Shown: positions 50,784-60,545 of the stretch, in pieces | Layout: each line of letters starts with the position of its first letter | Numbering within the stretch: the first letter of the stretch is position 1 | Assembly (NCBI RefSeq): GCF_028679125.1 | Contig: NZ_JAJRCG010000004.1 | Location: forward strand, 1-64,000 | Source: Methanoregula sp. | Lineage (GTDB): Archaea; Halobacteriota; Methanomicrobia; Methanomicrobiales; Methanospirillaceae | Length of the DNA: 64,000 nt | Direction: 5' to 3' | Translations under genes and position numbers: made by a program | The notes under the pieces: generated by a model | Seen by the model: only the letters and a program-made list of their open reading frames with translations | Database searches by the model: none | Told to the model about the DNA's origin: nothing

Positions 50784-50872
50784 ATGTGTTCCTCCCGTCC
50801 CATCATGGGGATGATGAGTGAATCCCGCTGTGCAGCCATATACTTTGTGGCGCCCGTACACGATGATAACGA

Positions 50873-50891
50873 TGTACATGTATCATGTACA
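50873..50891. promoter_or_regulatory. Perfect 19-nt palindrome between divergent paralogues (operator candidate)
   Basis: TGTACATGTATCATGTACA is a perfect inverted repeat, 8+3+8. Its centre (50882) is 99 bp from the start codon of the left paralogue (50783) and 100 bp from that of the right one (50982). The region has no coding capacity of its own. This is a typical operator shape for a dimeric regulator that controls both genes. Confidence 0.65.
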
Positions 50892-50981
50892 CTAGGAAAC
50901 AGAATTCCCGTGATGAGTCAGCCTCTCCCCGGAAGGGAAAGTGCTATTACCCGGCACGGGATAATTCCGATACATCCTGTT

Positions 50982-51326
50982 ATGCCCCCTACAAACGAGG
51001 AGGAGCTGGGCAGGAGACGGTTCCAGCTCTACCGGGATCAGGCCGTTGAAGCGGCGATCGAGAAGATACGGCACGCTCCGGCCGCCGAATGGCACTCGTT
51101 CTCGGGTGAAGACTATGTGATCCTCAAAGAGATGCTTGGGGAGATCTGGATCAGCCTCGGGCGGGAGAAGTGGCAGCGGTACGCGTTCTCCACGCTCACC
51201 CGGCAGGATCTCCATGACCTCATCGCTCTCGGTCACCGGGTAAAAAGCCATTCTCCTGCTGCACCCCTGCTTGAAGAAATGGACGCGATCCTCTCGCACA
51301 CCCCTCACGGCCATCACTTCGTGTGA
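50982..51326 (+). CDS. Small helical protein of unknown function, member B of a divergent paralogue pair
   Basis: A 114-residue helical protein starting MPPTNEEELGRRRFQLYRDQAVEAAIEKIRHAPAAEW. It aligns over its whole length with the minus-strand gene at 50454-50783, including ELGRR, AEWxSF, a conserved Trp (IWISLG / TWNTID) and the closing EEMDAIL / VEIRKIL. An in-frame ATG at 50913 would add 23 residues (MSQPLPGRES), but it has no counterpart in the paralogue. The C-terminus ends HTPHGHHFV. The gene is followed 106 bp later by the ATP synthase operon on the same strand. Confidence 0.72.
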   Translation: MPPTNEEELGRRRFQLYRDQAVEAAIEKIRHAPAAEWHSFSGEDYVILKEMLGEIWISLGREKWQRYAFSTLTRQDLHDLIALGHRVKSHSPAAPLLEEMDAILSHTPHGHHFV

Positions 51327-51431
51327 TCGGACGGGTCAGGGAACCTCTGGTGGAAGCGGGTTTCCACGGGAGGAATGCGGCATACTTTAATATGCCTGCA
51401 CCCTGTAGGTTGTATCATTAGAGGTGTGCAT

Positions 51432-51650
51432 ATGGTTGGTTGGGAAGTCCCGATTGGAGCTGCCATCGCATTCGCTGGTGGCGCGATTGGCACCGGGTGG
51501 GCGCAGTCCCGCATCGGAGCCGCTGGAGCAGGAGCCATTGCCGAACGGCCGGAGACCGTGGGGTCCATTATCATCCTCGAAGCAATCCCTGAGACACTCG
51601 TCATTCTCGGGTTCGTTGTTGCCGCGATGATCATCCTGATGGTGAAGTGA
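51432..51650 (+). CDS. atpK: A-type ATP synthase subunit K (proteolipid, rotor ring c)
   Basis: A 72-residue two-helix proteolipid. Helix 1 is IGAAIAFAGGAIGTGWAQSRIGAAGAG, helix 2 SIIILEAIPETLVILGFVVAAMIILMV. Glu54 in PETLVI is the ion-carrying carboxylate; Gln25 in helix 1 and Thr55 next to the Glu match the ligands used for Na+ in Na+-type rings, so Na+ coupling is possible but not proven. There is no signal extension. It is the first gene of the operon seen here, 140 bp before atpE. Confidence 0.92.
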   Translation: MVGWEVPIGAAIAFAGGAIGTGWAQSRIGAAGAGAIAERPETVGSIIILEAIPETLVILGFVVAAMIILMVK

Positions 51651-51790
51651 TCGGGCGGCACGGTCGCTGACCTCACGAACACCACGTTCCCCAGCACGTA
51701 TACTTCTTTCCTTCTCCCGGGCCGGGAACCCCGGGAGTTGCCAGGCAGCAGTACCGCAGCACGCCCCGTGCACAACAGGACGGTGATGCC

Positions 51791-52375
51791 ATGGCCTTTG
51801 AGAGTCTCCTGAAATCGGTGGAGGAGAGCGCACACGAGCGGGAGCAGGAGCTCCGCAAAAAAGCGCAGAAACAGGCAGAGGAGATCCGGGCGGATGCACA
51901 GAAACAGGCAGAGGAGATCCATGAGCGTGCCATCCGGGAAGCGGAGAAGTCCGCGGCGATCGAGCGGAACAAGCAGCTCTACCTGGCGAAGGGGGAGCTC
52001 AAGGAGCAGGATCTCCGGAGCCGGGAGAAGATCTTCGCGGCCGCATTCGATGAGGCAGGTGCGCAGCTGGCCCGGCTCCGCCAGGAAAAAACCTACCCGG
52101 CCGTATTTGAACGGCTCACCCGGGAGGCGATCGCTGCCATGGGAACGACCCCGTACCGTCTCCATGTGGACACGCGGGATCGTGACCTCTGCACCAGGAC
52201 CCTGGCAGCGCTGGGTGTCCGGTGCGAGGTGCTTGCCGATATTGAATGTGCGGGGGGCCTCACTGCCAGCTCTCCAGACGGTCTCGTCAGGATCTCCAAC
52301 ACGGTGGAGTCCCGGCTCGAACGGATACGGGAGCACAAGCGGCGCGATATCTACGCGGTCCTGTTTGGTGACTGA
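51791..52375 (+). CDS. atpE: A-type ATP synthase subunit E (peripheral stalk)
   Basis: A 194-residue stalk protein. The first roughly 100 residues are a long charged helix (AHEREQELRKKAQKQAEEIRADAQKQAEEIHERAIREAEKSA), the rest a small alpha/beta domain (YRLHVDTRDRDLCTRTLAALGVRCEVLADIECAGGLTASSPDG) that caps the catalytic head. In the enzyme it pairs with subunit H to form each outer stalk. No atpH is present in this operon. The gene ends two bases before atpC. Confidence 0.92.
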   Translation: MAFESLLKSVEESAHEREQELRKKAQKQAEEIRADAQKQAEEIHERAIREAEKSAAIERNKQLYLAKGELKEQDLRSREKIFAAAFDEAGAQLARLRQEKTYPAVFERLTREAIAAMGTTPYRLHVDTRDRDLCTRTLAALGVRCEVLADIECAGGLTASSPDGLVRISNTVESRLERIREHKRRDIYAVLFGD

Positions 52376-52377
52376 CA

Positions 52378-53427
52378 ATGGACTGGGGATATATCAATGC
52401 CCGGATGCGGGGGATGAAGAGCCGGCTTCTGGACCACCGCACGCTCGATGCCCTGATCATCCAGCCCGACATCGATACCCTGATAGGCGAGCTGGAGAAG
52501 ACGGCTTACCGCGATGACATGATCGAGGCAAAAGGCCGGTACTCCGGGATGCCGGCCATCGAGCACGCCCTCAGGAACAACTTTGTCCGGACCTTCCGGA
52601 AGATCCTCGCCTTCGCGAAGAACGACGAGGCAGAGCAGTATATCCGGATCTTCCTCCACCGCTGGGATGTCCAGAACATCAAGACGATCCTCCGGGGGAA
52701 GAACATTCATGTGACGAACGAGGAGATCCTCGAATGCATTGTCCCCGCGGGCGAGATGGACGAGGCGACCCTGACCGAACTCGTCCGGCAGCAGGATGTC
52801 AAAGCGGTGATCGACCTTCTCGCAACGTGGCGCATCCCGTATGCCCGCCCGCTCACGGAGGGGTTCCCGGCATTTGCCACCAGCAGCGATCTCGGGATGC
52901 TCGAATGCGCCCTCGATCGCTTCTATTACCAGGATGCGCTCCTCGCGGTGGCGGGGACGGGGAATAACAAGGCGATCATCCGGCAGGTGCTTGCAACGGA
53001 GGTCGATATGGTGAACATCAAGACCGTCCTGCGGATGGTCCGGGATCAGGTAGAACCGGAGGAGGCGAAGAAGTTCCTGATCGGCGGCGGGTTTGAGCTC
53101 GACGAGAAGAAGCTGGGCCGGCTCCTTGCCCTGCACACGGTTGCCGAGGTGGTTTCAGGGCTCGGGGCCACCCGGTACCGCTTCCTCTCAGACATTCCCG
53201 AAGCCGCGCTGGAGGCAAAGAAGATCTCGGTGATCGAGAAGGAGCTGGAGCGCTATCTCGTGCAGCAGGGCGCGAAGTCGTTCCTTGGCGATCCTTTGAG
53301 CGTTGCCTCGCTCATCGGGTACTTCTGGGCAAAGTACAACGAGATCACGAACATCCGGATCATCTCGCGCTGCAAGACCGCCGATTTCCCGGTGGAGCAC
53401 CTGAAGGAGGAACTGGTGTATGTATAA
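52378..53427 (+). CDS. atpC: A-type ATP synthase subunit C (central stalk, rotor socket)
   Basis: A 349-residue helical protein made of three related blocks, as in V/A-type subunit C/d. It starts MDWGYINARMRGMKSRLLD, the usual opening, and has FLHRWDVQNIKTILRG and later DMVNIKTVLRMVRD, the repeated NIKTxLR signature. It connects the rotating shaft (D/F) to the K ring. Two bases separate it from atpE, and its last eight bases overlap atpF. Confidence 0.93.
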   Translation: MDWGYINARMRGMKSRLLDHRTLDALIIQPDIDTLIGELEKTAYRDDMIEAKGRYSGMPAIEHALRNNFVRTFRKILAFAKNDEAEQYIRIFLHRWDVQNIKTILRGKNIHVTNEEILECIVPAGEMDEATLTELVRQQDVKAVIDLLATWRIPYARPLTEGFPAFATSSDLGMLECALDRFYYQDALLAVAGTGNNKAIIRQVLATEVDMVNIKTVLRMVRDQVEPEEAKKFLIGGGFELDEKKLGRLLALHTVAEVVSGLGATRYRFLSDIPEAALEAKKISVIEKELERYLVQQGAKSFLGDPLSVASLIGYFWAKYNEITNIRIISRCKTADFPVEHLKEELVYV

Positions 53428-53740
53428 GTTCGTCATCGTGACCGACAGCGACCGGGCATCGGGGTTCCGGCTCGCGGGGGCGGAGGTCTTCGAGGCAAAG
53501 GATGTGGAGGAGGCACGGGTGGTGATTCCCCCCCTCCTGCACAAGGACGACATCGGGATCGTGGCGGTGAACGAGGAGTACATGCTCGGGCTGGACGAGA
53601 AACTGATGGACCGGATCGAGAAGATGCACCGCCCGCTCATCATCCCGATCCCCTCGAAATCGAAAGAGGTGGACCGGCGGACCTATATCGAGCGGTTGCT
53701 CCGGAAGGCGATCGGGTACAACATCGTGCTGAAGAGGTGA
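53420..53740 (+). CDS. atpF: A-type ATP synthase subunit F (central stalk)
   Basis: A 106-residue alpha/beta protein ([53 protein letters not shown]) that joins subunit D in the rotating shaft. It ends with the flexible helical tail region [18 protein letters not shown]. It overlaps atpC by eight bases and is followed four bases later by atpA. Confidence 0.93.
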   Translation: MYKFVIVTDSDRASGFRLAGAEVFEAKDVEEARVVIPPLLHKDDIGIVAVNEEYMLGLDEKLMDRIEKMHRPLIIPIPSKSKEVDRRTYIERLLRKAIGYNIVLKR

Positions 53741-53744
53741 AGGA

Positions 53745-55484
53745 ATGATAGCGGGAACAATTTCACGGATCTCGGGCCCGGTGATCATGGCAAAGGGCAT
53801 GAAAGGGTCCAAGATGTATGACGTGGTGAAGGTCGGGGCCGAGGCCCTCCGCGGCGAGATCATCCGGCTTGAAGGCGACGAAGCGGTGATCCAGGTGTAC
53901 GAGGACACGACCGGGCTCACGCTGGGCGAGAGCGTGGAGAACACCGAGACCCCGCTCTCCGTGGAGCTGGGCCCCGGCCTCCTCGCCTCCATCTACGACG
54001 GCGTCCAGCGCCCGCTGCCCGTCCTCCTCAAGCTGAGCGGGGATTTCATTGGCCGGGGCATCACGGCCCCGGGGCTCGACCGGTCCAGGAAATGGGATTT
54101 TACCCCGACGGTGAAGAAGGGTGATACACTTGGGCCCGGCGATGTGATCGGCACCGTGAAGGAGTTCCAGTTCGAGCACCGCGTCCTTGTTCCCCCGAAG
54201 ATTGCAGGAACCGTCACGGAGATCCGGGCAGGGTCGTTCACGGTAGAGGAGATCGTCTGCGTGCTCGACAACAAGGTCCGTCTCCCGATGATGCAGTCCT
54301 GGCCGGTCCGGCTCCCCCGTCCCCACCAGAAGAAACTCGATCCCCTGCTGCCGCTGATCACCGGCCAGCGGGTCTTTGACTGCATGTTCCCGGTGACAAA
54401 GGGCGGGACAGCGATGATCCCGGGCGGGTTTGGCACCGGCAAGACGGTCTCTGAGCAGACGCTCGCCAAGTGGTCGGACACCCAGATCGTAGTCTACATC
54501 GGGTGCGGGGAACGGGGCAACGAGATGACGGACGTGCTCGCGGAGTTTCCGGAGCTCGTCGATCCCCGGACAAAACTCCCGCTGATCGAGCGGACGATCC
54601 TGATCGCCAACACCTCGAACATGCCGGTCGCTGCCCGCGAGGCCTCGATCTATACCGGGATCACGATCGCGGAATATTTCCGGGACATGGGGTACGATGT
54701 GGCACTGCTGGCGGATTCGACCTCCCGCTGGGGCGAGGCTCTCCGCGAAGTATCGGGGAGGCTCGAAGAGATGCCGGGCGAGGAGGGCTATCCCGCGTAC
54801 CTCGCGACCCGGCTCTCGGCCTTCTACGAGCGGGCGGGCCGGGTGGTCTGCCTCGGGAGCGGGGAGCGGACCGGTTCGGTCACGGTCGTGGGGGCGGTCT
54901 CGCCACCCGGGGGGGACTTCTCGGAGCCGATCACCCAGAACACCCTCCGCGTTGTCGGCACGTTCTGGGCGCTGGACACGAACCTTGCCTACCGCCGGCA
55001 CTTCCCGTCTGTGAACTGGATCAAGAGTTACTCGCTCTACCTTGACTGTATCGCGGAATGGTACGACAAGACCATTGCCCGCGACTGGCGGGAGCTCCGG
55101 GAGAAGGCGATGTACCTGCTCCAGAAGGAGGTCGAGCTCCAGGAGATCGTCCAGCTGGTGGGCCCGGATGCCCTGCCCGACAGCGAGAAGGCGATCCTGG
55201 ATGTGACCCGGATGATCCGCGAGGACTTTCTCCAGCAGAGCGCGTACAGCGACACGGACTCGTTCTGCCCTGTGGAGAAGCAGTACGCGATGCTCAAGGT
55301 GATCATGACCTACTACGAGCAGATCATCCTGGCAATGAACCGGGGGGTCAGCCTGCGGCAGGTGCAGGCGCTCCCGCTGAGGGCGACCATCGGGAGGATG
55401 AAGGAGGCAGAGGATGCGGAGGCGGTCCGGAAGATGATCGATGAGGTCAGTTCGGCGATTGCCCGGCTGGAGGTGGAAAAATGA
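53745..55484 (+). CDS. atpA: A-type ATP synthase catalytic subunit A
   Basis: A 579-residue catalytic subunit. Walker A is GGFGTGKT (227-234), where the archaeal type has Phe in place of the Ala of F-type enzymes, and the catalytic Glu follows in [14 protein letters not shown]. The non-homologous insert of A/V types lies at about 110-200. Further down are [31 protein letters not shown] and the C-terminal helical domain. Three copies form the catalytic sites with three B subunits. It ends overlapping atpB by four bases (ATGA). Confidence 0.97.
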   Translation: MIAGTISRISGPVIMAKGMKGSKMYDVVKVGAEALRGEIIRLEGDEAVIQVYEDTTGLTLGESVENTETPLSVELGPGLLASIYDGVQRPLPVLLKLSGDFIGRGITAPGLDRSRKWDFTPTVKKGDTLGPGDVIGTVKEFQFEHRVLVPPKIAGTVTEIRAGSFTVEEIVCVLDNKVRLPMMQSWPVRLPRPHQKKLDPLLPLITGQRVFDCMFPVTKGGTAMIPGGFGTGKTVSEQTLAKWSDTQIVVYIGCGERGNEMTDVLAEFPELVDPRTKLPLIERTILIANTSNMPVAAREASIYTGITIAEYFRDMGYDVALLADSTSRWGEALREVSGRLEEMPGEEGYPAYLATRLSAFYERAGRVVCLGSGERTGSVTVVGAVSPPGGDFSEPITQNTLRVVGTFWALDTNLAYRRHFPSVNWIKSYSLYLDCIAEWYDKTIARDWRELREKAMYLLQKEVELQEIVQLVGPDALPDSEKAILDVTRMIREDFLQQSAYSDTDSFCPVEKQYAMLKVIMTYYEQIILAMNRGVSLRQVQALPLRATIGRMKEAEDAEAVRKMIDEVSSAIARLEVEK

Positions 55485-56908
55485 AGGAGACCCCGCTCCT
55501 GACCAAGGAGTACCGGACGATAGAATATGCCTCCGGCCCGCTGATCTTCGTCTCCGGTGTCCTCGGAGCCTCGTTCGGAGAGATCGTGAAGATCACCCTC
55601 CGGGACGGTTCGGTGCGGACCGGGCAGGTGCTCGACATCTCGGAGGAGCACGCGGTTATCCAGGTGTACGAGGGCACGAGCGGAATTGACGTTGTAGACA
55701 CGACCGTGAGGTTCACCGGGGAACCGGCCCGGATCAATGTCTCCAAGGACATGCTGGGCCGGATCTTCACCGGTGTCGGGATGCCCCGGGACGGCGGCCC
55801 CGATATCATCCCGGAGGCCGTGCTGGATATTGCCGGCATGCCGATCAACCCCTCGGCCCGGGACAAGCCCGCGGACTTCATCCAGACCGGCATGTCGGCT
55901 ATTGACGGGCTCAACACGCTCGTGCGGGGCCAGAAGCTGCCGATCTTCTCCGGTTCGGGCCTGCCCGCAAGCAAGCTTGCCGCCCAGATCGCCCGGCAGG
56001 CGAAGGTCCTGGGCGAGGGCGAAGAGTTTGCGGTGGTCTTCGTTGCCATGGGGATCACGCACAAGGAGGCCTCGTTCTTCATGCAGGACTTCGAGCGGAC
56101 GGGAGCGCTCGACCGCGTGGTCTTCTTCATGAACCTGGCCGATGATCCGACGGTCGAGAGGCTTGCGGCCCCGCGGTGCGGTCTCACGGTAGCAGAGTAC
56201 CTTGCGTTCACCCACAATCTCCACGTGCTCGTCATCCTGACCGACATGATCAACTACTGCGAGGCGCTCCGCGAGATCTCGACCGCCCGCGAAGAAGTCC
56301 CCGGACGGCGGGGATATCCCGGCTACATGTACACCGACCTGGCATCCATCTACGAGCGGGCAGGGCGGCTGAAGGGCAAGAAGGGGTCGATCACCCAGAT
56401 CCCGATCCTGACCATGCCGGACGATGACATCACCCACCCGGTGCCCGACCTCACGGGCTACATCACCGAGGGACAGATCGTGCTCTCGCGGGACATATTC
56501 CGGCGCGGTGGCGACCCCCCGGTGGACGCCCTGCCCTGTCTCTCCCGGCTCATGAACCTCGGGATCGGCCCGGGCAAGACCCGGGAAGACCACCGGGGCG
56601 TTGCAGACCAGCTCTATGCCAGTTATGCCTATGGCCGCGACCTGCGCCGGCTCGTTGCCATCGTGGGCGAGGAAGCTCTGACGGATCTTGACCGGAAGTA
56701 CCTGAAGTTCGCGGACGGGTTCGAGCGGCAGTTCATCACGCAGGGGGATGATGATCGGCCCATCGAGACAACGCTTGGCATCGCGTGGGATCTTTTTGCC
56801 ACGCTGCCCACCGATGAGCTCAAGCGGATCAAGCGCGAGCATATCGCGAAATACCACCCGGCGGCGCAGGAAACCGAACAGAAACCCGAAGAGACCGGGA
56901 GGAGCTGA
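55481..56908 (+). CDS. atpB: A-type ATP synthase regulatory subunit B
   Basis: A 475-residue non-catalytic subunit. It lacks a classical P-loop: the place of GxxxxGKT is taken by [19 protein letters not shown], as in all A/V-type B subunits. Other landmarks are the N-terminal beta barrel ([22 protein letters not shown]), the [27 protein letters not shown] stretch, and [24 protein letters not shown]. The C-terminal tail is charged and variable ([13 protein letters not shown]). It overlaps atpA by four bases and precedes atpD by five. Confidence 0.97.
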   Translation: MKETPLLTKEYRTIEYASGPLIFVSGVLGASFGEIVKITLRDGSVRTGQVLDISEEHAVIQVYEGTSGIDVVDTTVRFTGEPARINVSKDMLGRIFTGVGMPRDGGPDIIPEAVLDIAGMPINPSARDKPADFIQTGMSAIDGLNTLVRGQKLPIFSGSGLPASKLAAQIARQAKVLGEGEEFAVVFVAMGITHKEASFFMQDFERTGALDRVVFFMNLADDPTVERLAAPRCGLTVAEYLAFTHNLHVLVILTDMINYCEALREISTAREEVPGRRGYPGYMYTDLASIYERAGRLKGKKGSITQIPILTMPDDDITHPVPDLTGYITEGQIVLSRDIFRRGGDPPVDALPCLSRLMNLGIGPGKTREDHRGVADQLYASYAYGRDLRRLVAIVGEEALTDLDRKYLKFADGFERQFITQGDDDRPIETTLGIAWDLFATLPTDELKRIKREHIAKYHPAAQETEQKPEETGRS

Positions 56909-56913
56909 CCGGG

Positions 56914-57579
56914 ATGGAGCAGGTCAAGCCCACGCGGATGGAGCTGATGAAGAAGAAGGCGCAGATCCGGCTCGCGGAGCAGGGCCGCGATCTTCTCCGG
57001 GAGAAGATGGATGCCCTGATCCAGGAGTTCTTCAAGATCCTCAGTACTGTCTCGGACTCCCGCGACGAGCTGGAGCAGGTCTCCCGGGCTGCCGATCTCG
57101 CGCTCCTCATTGCAGAGGCAACCGATGACCCGGTCACCCTGCGGTCGGCTGCGTTTGCCACCCGGCGGTCGATCACGGTCGACATCACTGGCAAGAACAT
57201 CATGGGCGTCCCCGTGCCGGTGATCGAGAAGAAGCGGGTCTCGAAGAACATGCTTGAGCGGGGCTACGGGATCATTGCAACGAGCGCCCGGATCGATGAG
57301 ACGGCCGAGCGGTACGAGGTGGAACTCGATCTCCTGATCAAGCTGGCCGAGACCGAGACGACGATGCGCCGGCTGGGATCCGAGATCCAGATGAACCGGC
57401 GCCGGGTCAATGCCCTTGAACAGATCCTGATCCCGGAATTGAAGAGCCAGGCGAAGTACATCAAGAACGCAATCGAGGAGCGGGAACGGGAGGACCTGTT
57501 CCGGCTCAAGAAAGTAAAGTCTATTCTGGAGCGGAAGAAAAAGAAGGCGAAGGAGAAGAGACTGGCCACAATGAAGTGA
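56914..57579 (+). CDS. atpD: A-type ATP synthase subunit D (central shaft)
   Basis: A 221-residue protein of two long helices in a coiled coil: the N-terminal VKPTRMELMKKKAQIRLAEQGRDLLREKMDALI and the C-terminal RRLGSEIQMNRRRVNALEQILIPELKSQAKYIKNAIEERE. The middle part is a small hinge (SITVDITGKNIMGVPVPVIEKK). It forms the shaft that turns inside the A3B3 head. It is the last gene of the operon; the C-terminus is very basic (KKKKAKEKRLATMK). Confidence 0.95.
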   Translation: MEQVKPTRMELMKKKAQIRLAEQGRDLLREKMDALIQEFFKILSTVSDSRDELEQVSRAADLALLIAEATDDPVTLRSAAFATRRSITVDITGKNIMGVPVPVIEKKRVSKNMLERGYGIIATSARIDETAERYEVELDLLIKLAETETTMRRLGSEIQMNRRRVNALEQILIPELKSQAKYIKNAIEEREREDLFRLKKVKSILERKKKKAKEKRLATMK

Positions 57580-58028
57580 AGAGCCCGGATCCGGACCCCC
57601 TGCCATTTCCCCGGCCAGCCTTTTCCCCAGGATCTACGTTCACTCATCATCCAAAAGGCAACAATTAGACGTTTTTCAGAGGCTGAAATAACCCCCATAT
57701 GAGCCAAATAACACTAATCCAGTCTTCGTTCAAAATCAGTACGCTATAATTCGCAAAAAAATGCGACTATCAGAAAACAGGTTCTCCAGAATGGGCCCCG
57801 ATTGGAAAAATAAGCCCATATTATGGAGATAGTTTTCAAAGAGCTGGTACGTCCCGGGCACCCCGAAAACGAGGGGATTACTCTGGTGAGACCATTGAAT
57901 TTACCAACTTTTTTATTTATACTGCAGTATAGTTATTTCACTCACGGGACGCTGGCTGTATCCTGAAAGGAAGAATTTCCAGCATGCCCCTGTAAAAATA
58001 AACGAATCCAGACATTCCGGGCACTACC
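57580..58028. other. AT-rich intergenic region after the ATP synthase operon
   Basis: About 450 bp of mostly non-coding, AT-rich DNA. Towards its right end is the palindrome TATACTGCAGTATA at 57918-57931. There are no credible open frames and no tRNA. Confidence 0.5.
57918..57931. promoter_or_regulatory. 14-nt palindrome upstream of the J-domain gene
   Basis: TATACTGCAGTATA is a perfect palindrome about 100 bp before the ATG at 58029. It follows a T-rich stretch (acttttttatttat) that could be a TATA element. It could bind a dimeric regulator. Confidence 0.45.
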
Positions 58029-58988
58029 ATGGACACCACTGATTTTTATGAAATACTGGGTGTCCGGCCCGATGCAACACCGGAGGATATCAAAAATGCA
58101 TACCACCAGCTCGCGCATACCTGTCATCCCGATGTCAGCACCTTACCCGATGCTGAAGAGAGGATGACGAAGATCAATGAGGCATATGCGGTGGTGAGCG
58201 ATCCCGAAAAACGCCGTATCTATGACAGGAAACGGGTGACCCAGGAACCGTTCACGGTCCAATGGGAGAGAGATCAGCCTCCCGCCCGCCCGCCGCCACG
58301 GACTCACGACCCCCGGTATGAACAGGCCCCTCCGGACCCCGCACCGCAACAACCATGGAAACGGCGGATGCCCTATGCAGCAGGTTTCTGGGTTTCCCTT
58401 CTTATCATTTTTATTTTCATCCTGGTTCTCTTCCTCGGGAGCGGAACTTCCCGGACCTCCGCTGAAATACCGGTAGTGACGCCGACGATCGAGCCCATTG
58501 TTGTGATAACAACCCAGCAACCGATCGTGGGAAAAACCTTTGAGGCCTGGAAAGGTGAAGGGGATACCCTCAGGAAACAGGACCGGAACGGGGATGCGCT
58601 GGACGCTTACGAGCAGGCGCTTAAGATCCGGCCGAACGCATCGGAACTCTGGGTTGCCGAAGGGGATCTCTACACCACGATGGGCAATTTTGAGAACGCG
58701 ATTGTGTGCTATGACCGTGCCCTGGCATTCGATCCCCGGGCAGGAGAAGAGGTCCGGAATAAGAGCACGGTATTGAAAACCATCAATTCACGGATAGAAC
58801 AGGCAGAACTGCTTGAAAAACACGAAGATTATTCTGCCGCCATTGGGATCTATGACGATCTCCTTTCCGCAGGTATCCGGAATACCGGTTTCCAGAAACG
58901 GATCCTGTCAGCAAAGGTGTATGCCCTCATGCGATCGGGAAGATCCGATGAGGCAGACCGGGTAAGCAAAGTGATAGGATCTCTCTGA
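58029..58988 (+). CDS. J-domain / membrane / TPR protein
   Basis: A 319-residue protein. Residues 1-70 form a J domain with HPD at 33-35 (TCHPDVST), which stimulates an Hsp70 ATPase. A Pro/Arg-rich linker leads to a single membrane helix (118-137, AGFWVSLLIIFIFILVLFLG), then a TPR-type helical region (about 170-300: LRKQDRNGDALDAYEQALKI, LWVAEGDLYTTMGNFENAIV). This is a tethered co-chaperone, not a canonical DnaJ, since the zinc and Gly/Phe domains are absent. No dnaK is adjacent. The topology would put the J domain in the cytosol and the TPRs outside (inference). Confidence 0.85.
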   Translation: MDTTDFYEILGVRPDATPEDIKNAYHQLAHTCHPDVSTLPDAEERMTKINEAYAVVSDPEKRRIYDRKRVTQEPFTVQWERDQPPARPPPRTHDPRYEQAPPDPAPQQPWKRRMPYAAGFWVSLLIIFIFILVLFLGSGTSRTSAEIPVVTPTIEPIVVITTQQPIVGKTFEAWKGEGDTLRKQDRNGDALDAYEQALKIRPNASELWVAEGDLYTTMGNFENAIVCYDRALAFDPRAGEEVRNKSTVLKTINSRIEQAELLEKHEDYSAAIGIYDDLLSAGIRNTGFQKRILSAKVYALMRSGRSDEADRVSKVIGSL

Positions 58989-59096
58989 TGGCACTCCCCG
59001 GATAAGACAGGAAGATATGCTATCAGCTGAGTATTATCTTAAATCGTTGCCGGCCGGCCACTCACATGACCCCGCCACCATGACAACAGATCAAGG

Positions 59097-60374
59097 ATGG
59101 ATATGACTGACACGTGCCCCGGTAATGAAATGCCTCCTCCCCACGATACCCGCCATTTTGACGACTCTGTCCGGTTCATTATGGCACTGAGCACGGCCAT
59201 CGACAAGTATGGCGGCCACACTCATGATACGGATAACACCATCCGGCAGATCATCAAAACACTGGGACTCAAAGGGGAGATCCTTGCGGTACCCAATACA
59301 ATAATCATCGCCCTCTGGCAGGATGACCTGCACCACCAGACTATCCACATTGCAACAACCCGGGGAACGAGCTATGATATGACCCGGTTCGGTATGGTGC
59401 GGGACCTGATCGTTGACGTGGAAGCCGGCCGGATCAGTCCTGCCGACGGAGTCGTGCGACTGAAGGAGATCGAACATGCGCCTTCCCTCTACGGCAATTA
59501 CGCGAAGGCGGCTGCGTTCTTCCTCGCCGGGGTGGGCTTCGGGGTGATCCTGGGCATCTCCTGGCTGGATGTATTTTTCGGGGGAGTCCTGGGCCTCGCG
59601 GCATTTGGCGTTGAGCTCCTGGCCTCCCGGAGCGGCCTCGTTGTAAACAACACCCCGGAACTGTTCATCTCCCTGATCGTCGCCCTCCTTGCCGGTATCA
59701 CCGGGGTAGTGCTGCCCGGCATACACCCGCTGGCCGTGACGGTCTGCGCACTCACCATCTATATTCCGGGGTTTGCCCTCACCATCGCACCGCGGGAGAT
59801 CCTTCTCGGCGATTCGCTCTCCGGCATCATGTACTTCACGAATGCCCTCTTTGTTTCCGTGAAACTCCTGCTCGGGACCTTTCTTGGCCTCGGCATCGCC
59901 CTGTATCTCTTTCCCGTTGCGGTTACGGAACCCCTTACGGGAGTGGATCCCCTCTTTGTCTGGGTGTTTATTCCCTTCCTGCTCATCAGTAACAGTATCC
60001 TGTTCGGCGTTTCATGGGACAGACTCTGGCTGGTCATCGTATGCGGCCTCGTTGTCTGGGCGGGAGTGACACTGGGAAACACGGTTGGTTTCTGGCAGGG
60101 CACCTTCCTCGGGGCGATCATCCTCGCCCTCTATACCCGGATCGCTGCCCGCCGGTTCAACCTGCCCCTCGCTACGGTCCTACTCCCCGTAGTCCTCATA
60201 CTGGTCCCCGGCTATACGTTCATCCAGGTGTTGTATCTGTTCAATGCCGGCCAGATGGTTGCCGGCATCAGCGCCGGTTTCCAGATGGTTGCCCTCATCT
60301 TTGCCATCATCTGCGGGATATTTATCGGCGACATCCTGGGATCATGGAAGGGGCTGAAACGGGAGCAATCCTGA
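59097..60374 (+). CDS. Threonine/serine exporter family (ThrE-like) membrane protein
   Basis: A 425-residue protein of the ThrE family, with both halves fused: the N-terminal cytosolic-plus-membrane half (RFIMALSTAIDKYGGHTHDTDNTIRQIIKTLGLKGEILAVPN) and about ten helices in total. The membrane half contains GILGISWLDVFFGGVLGLAAFGVELLA and VTVCALTIYIPGFALTIAPREILLGD. These proteins export threonine, serine or similar solutes. ATG 59097 and ATG 59103 are both possible; the aagga upstream favours 59103 slightly. It is transcribed alone. Confidence 0.87.
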   Translation: MDMTDTCPGNEMPPPHDTRHFDDSVRFIMALSTAIDKYGGHTHDTDNTIRQIIKTLGLKGEILAVPNTIIIALWQDDLHHQTIHIATTRGTSYDMTRFGMVRDLIVDVEAGRISPADGVVRLKEIEHAPSLYGNYAKAAAFFLAGVGFGVILGISWLDVFFGGVLGLAAFGVELLASRSGLVVNNTPELFISLIVALLAGITGVVLPGIHPLAVTVCALTIYIPGFALTIAPREILLGDSLSGIMYFTNALFVSVKLLLGTFLGLGIALYLFPVAVTEPLTGVDPLFVWVFIPFLLISNSILFGVSWDRLWLVIVCGLVVWAGVTLGNTVGFWQGTFLGAIILALYTRIAARRFNLPLATVLLPVVLILVPGYTFIQVLYLFNAGQMVAGISAGFQMVALIFAIICGIFIGDILGSWKGLKREQS

Positions 60375-60440
60375 TGCAACGATCCTTAAACGTTTCAGAA
60401 CAGCAACATAATGAGAATTAGACCAGACCCCTACAATGGC

Positions 60441-60448
60441 AAAGGAGG
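60441..60448 (+). promoter_or_regulatory. Strong Shine-Dalgarno for the small ORF
   Basis: The string aaaggagg is a full-strength ribosome site seven bases before the ATG at 60456. It is unusual in this window, where many genes seem leaderless, and it has no other gene to serve. Confidence 0.7.
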
Positions 60449-60455
60449 ACAATAT

Positions 60456-60545
60456 ATGACACTACCACCAGAAACCCCAGAATCACGGTCTCAGCCTGTC
60501 ATGACAAAGAACCCTGTCGGGCATGAGATCCGGAGCGATGCCTGA
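60456..60545 (+). CDS. Small ORF coupled to the amidohydrolase gene
   Basis: A 29-residue peptide (MTLPPETPESRSQPVMTKNP, then VGHEIRSDA). It has a strong ribosome site (60441-60448), and its stop TGA (60543-60545) overlaps the ATG of the amidohydrolase (60545) as TGATG, the arrangement of translational coupling. It contains no membrane segment. It may be a leader peptide that controls translation of the enzyme, or a small functional protein; which of the two cannot be told from the sequence. It is too short to be found by ordinary length cut-offs. Confidence 0.6.
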   Translation: MTLPPETPESRSQPVMTKNPVGHEIRSDA

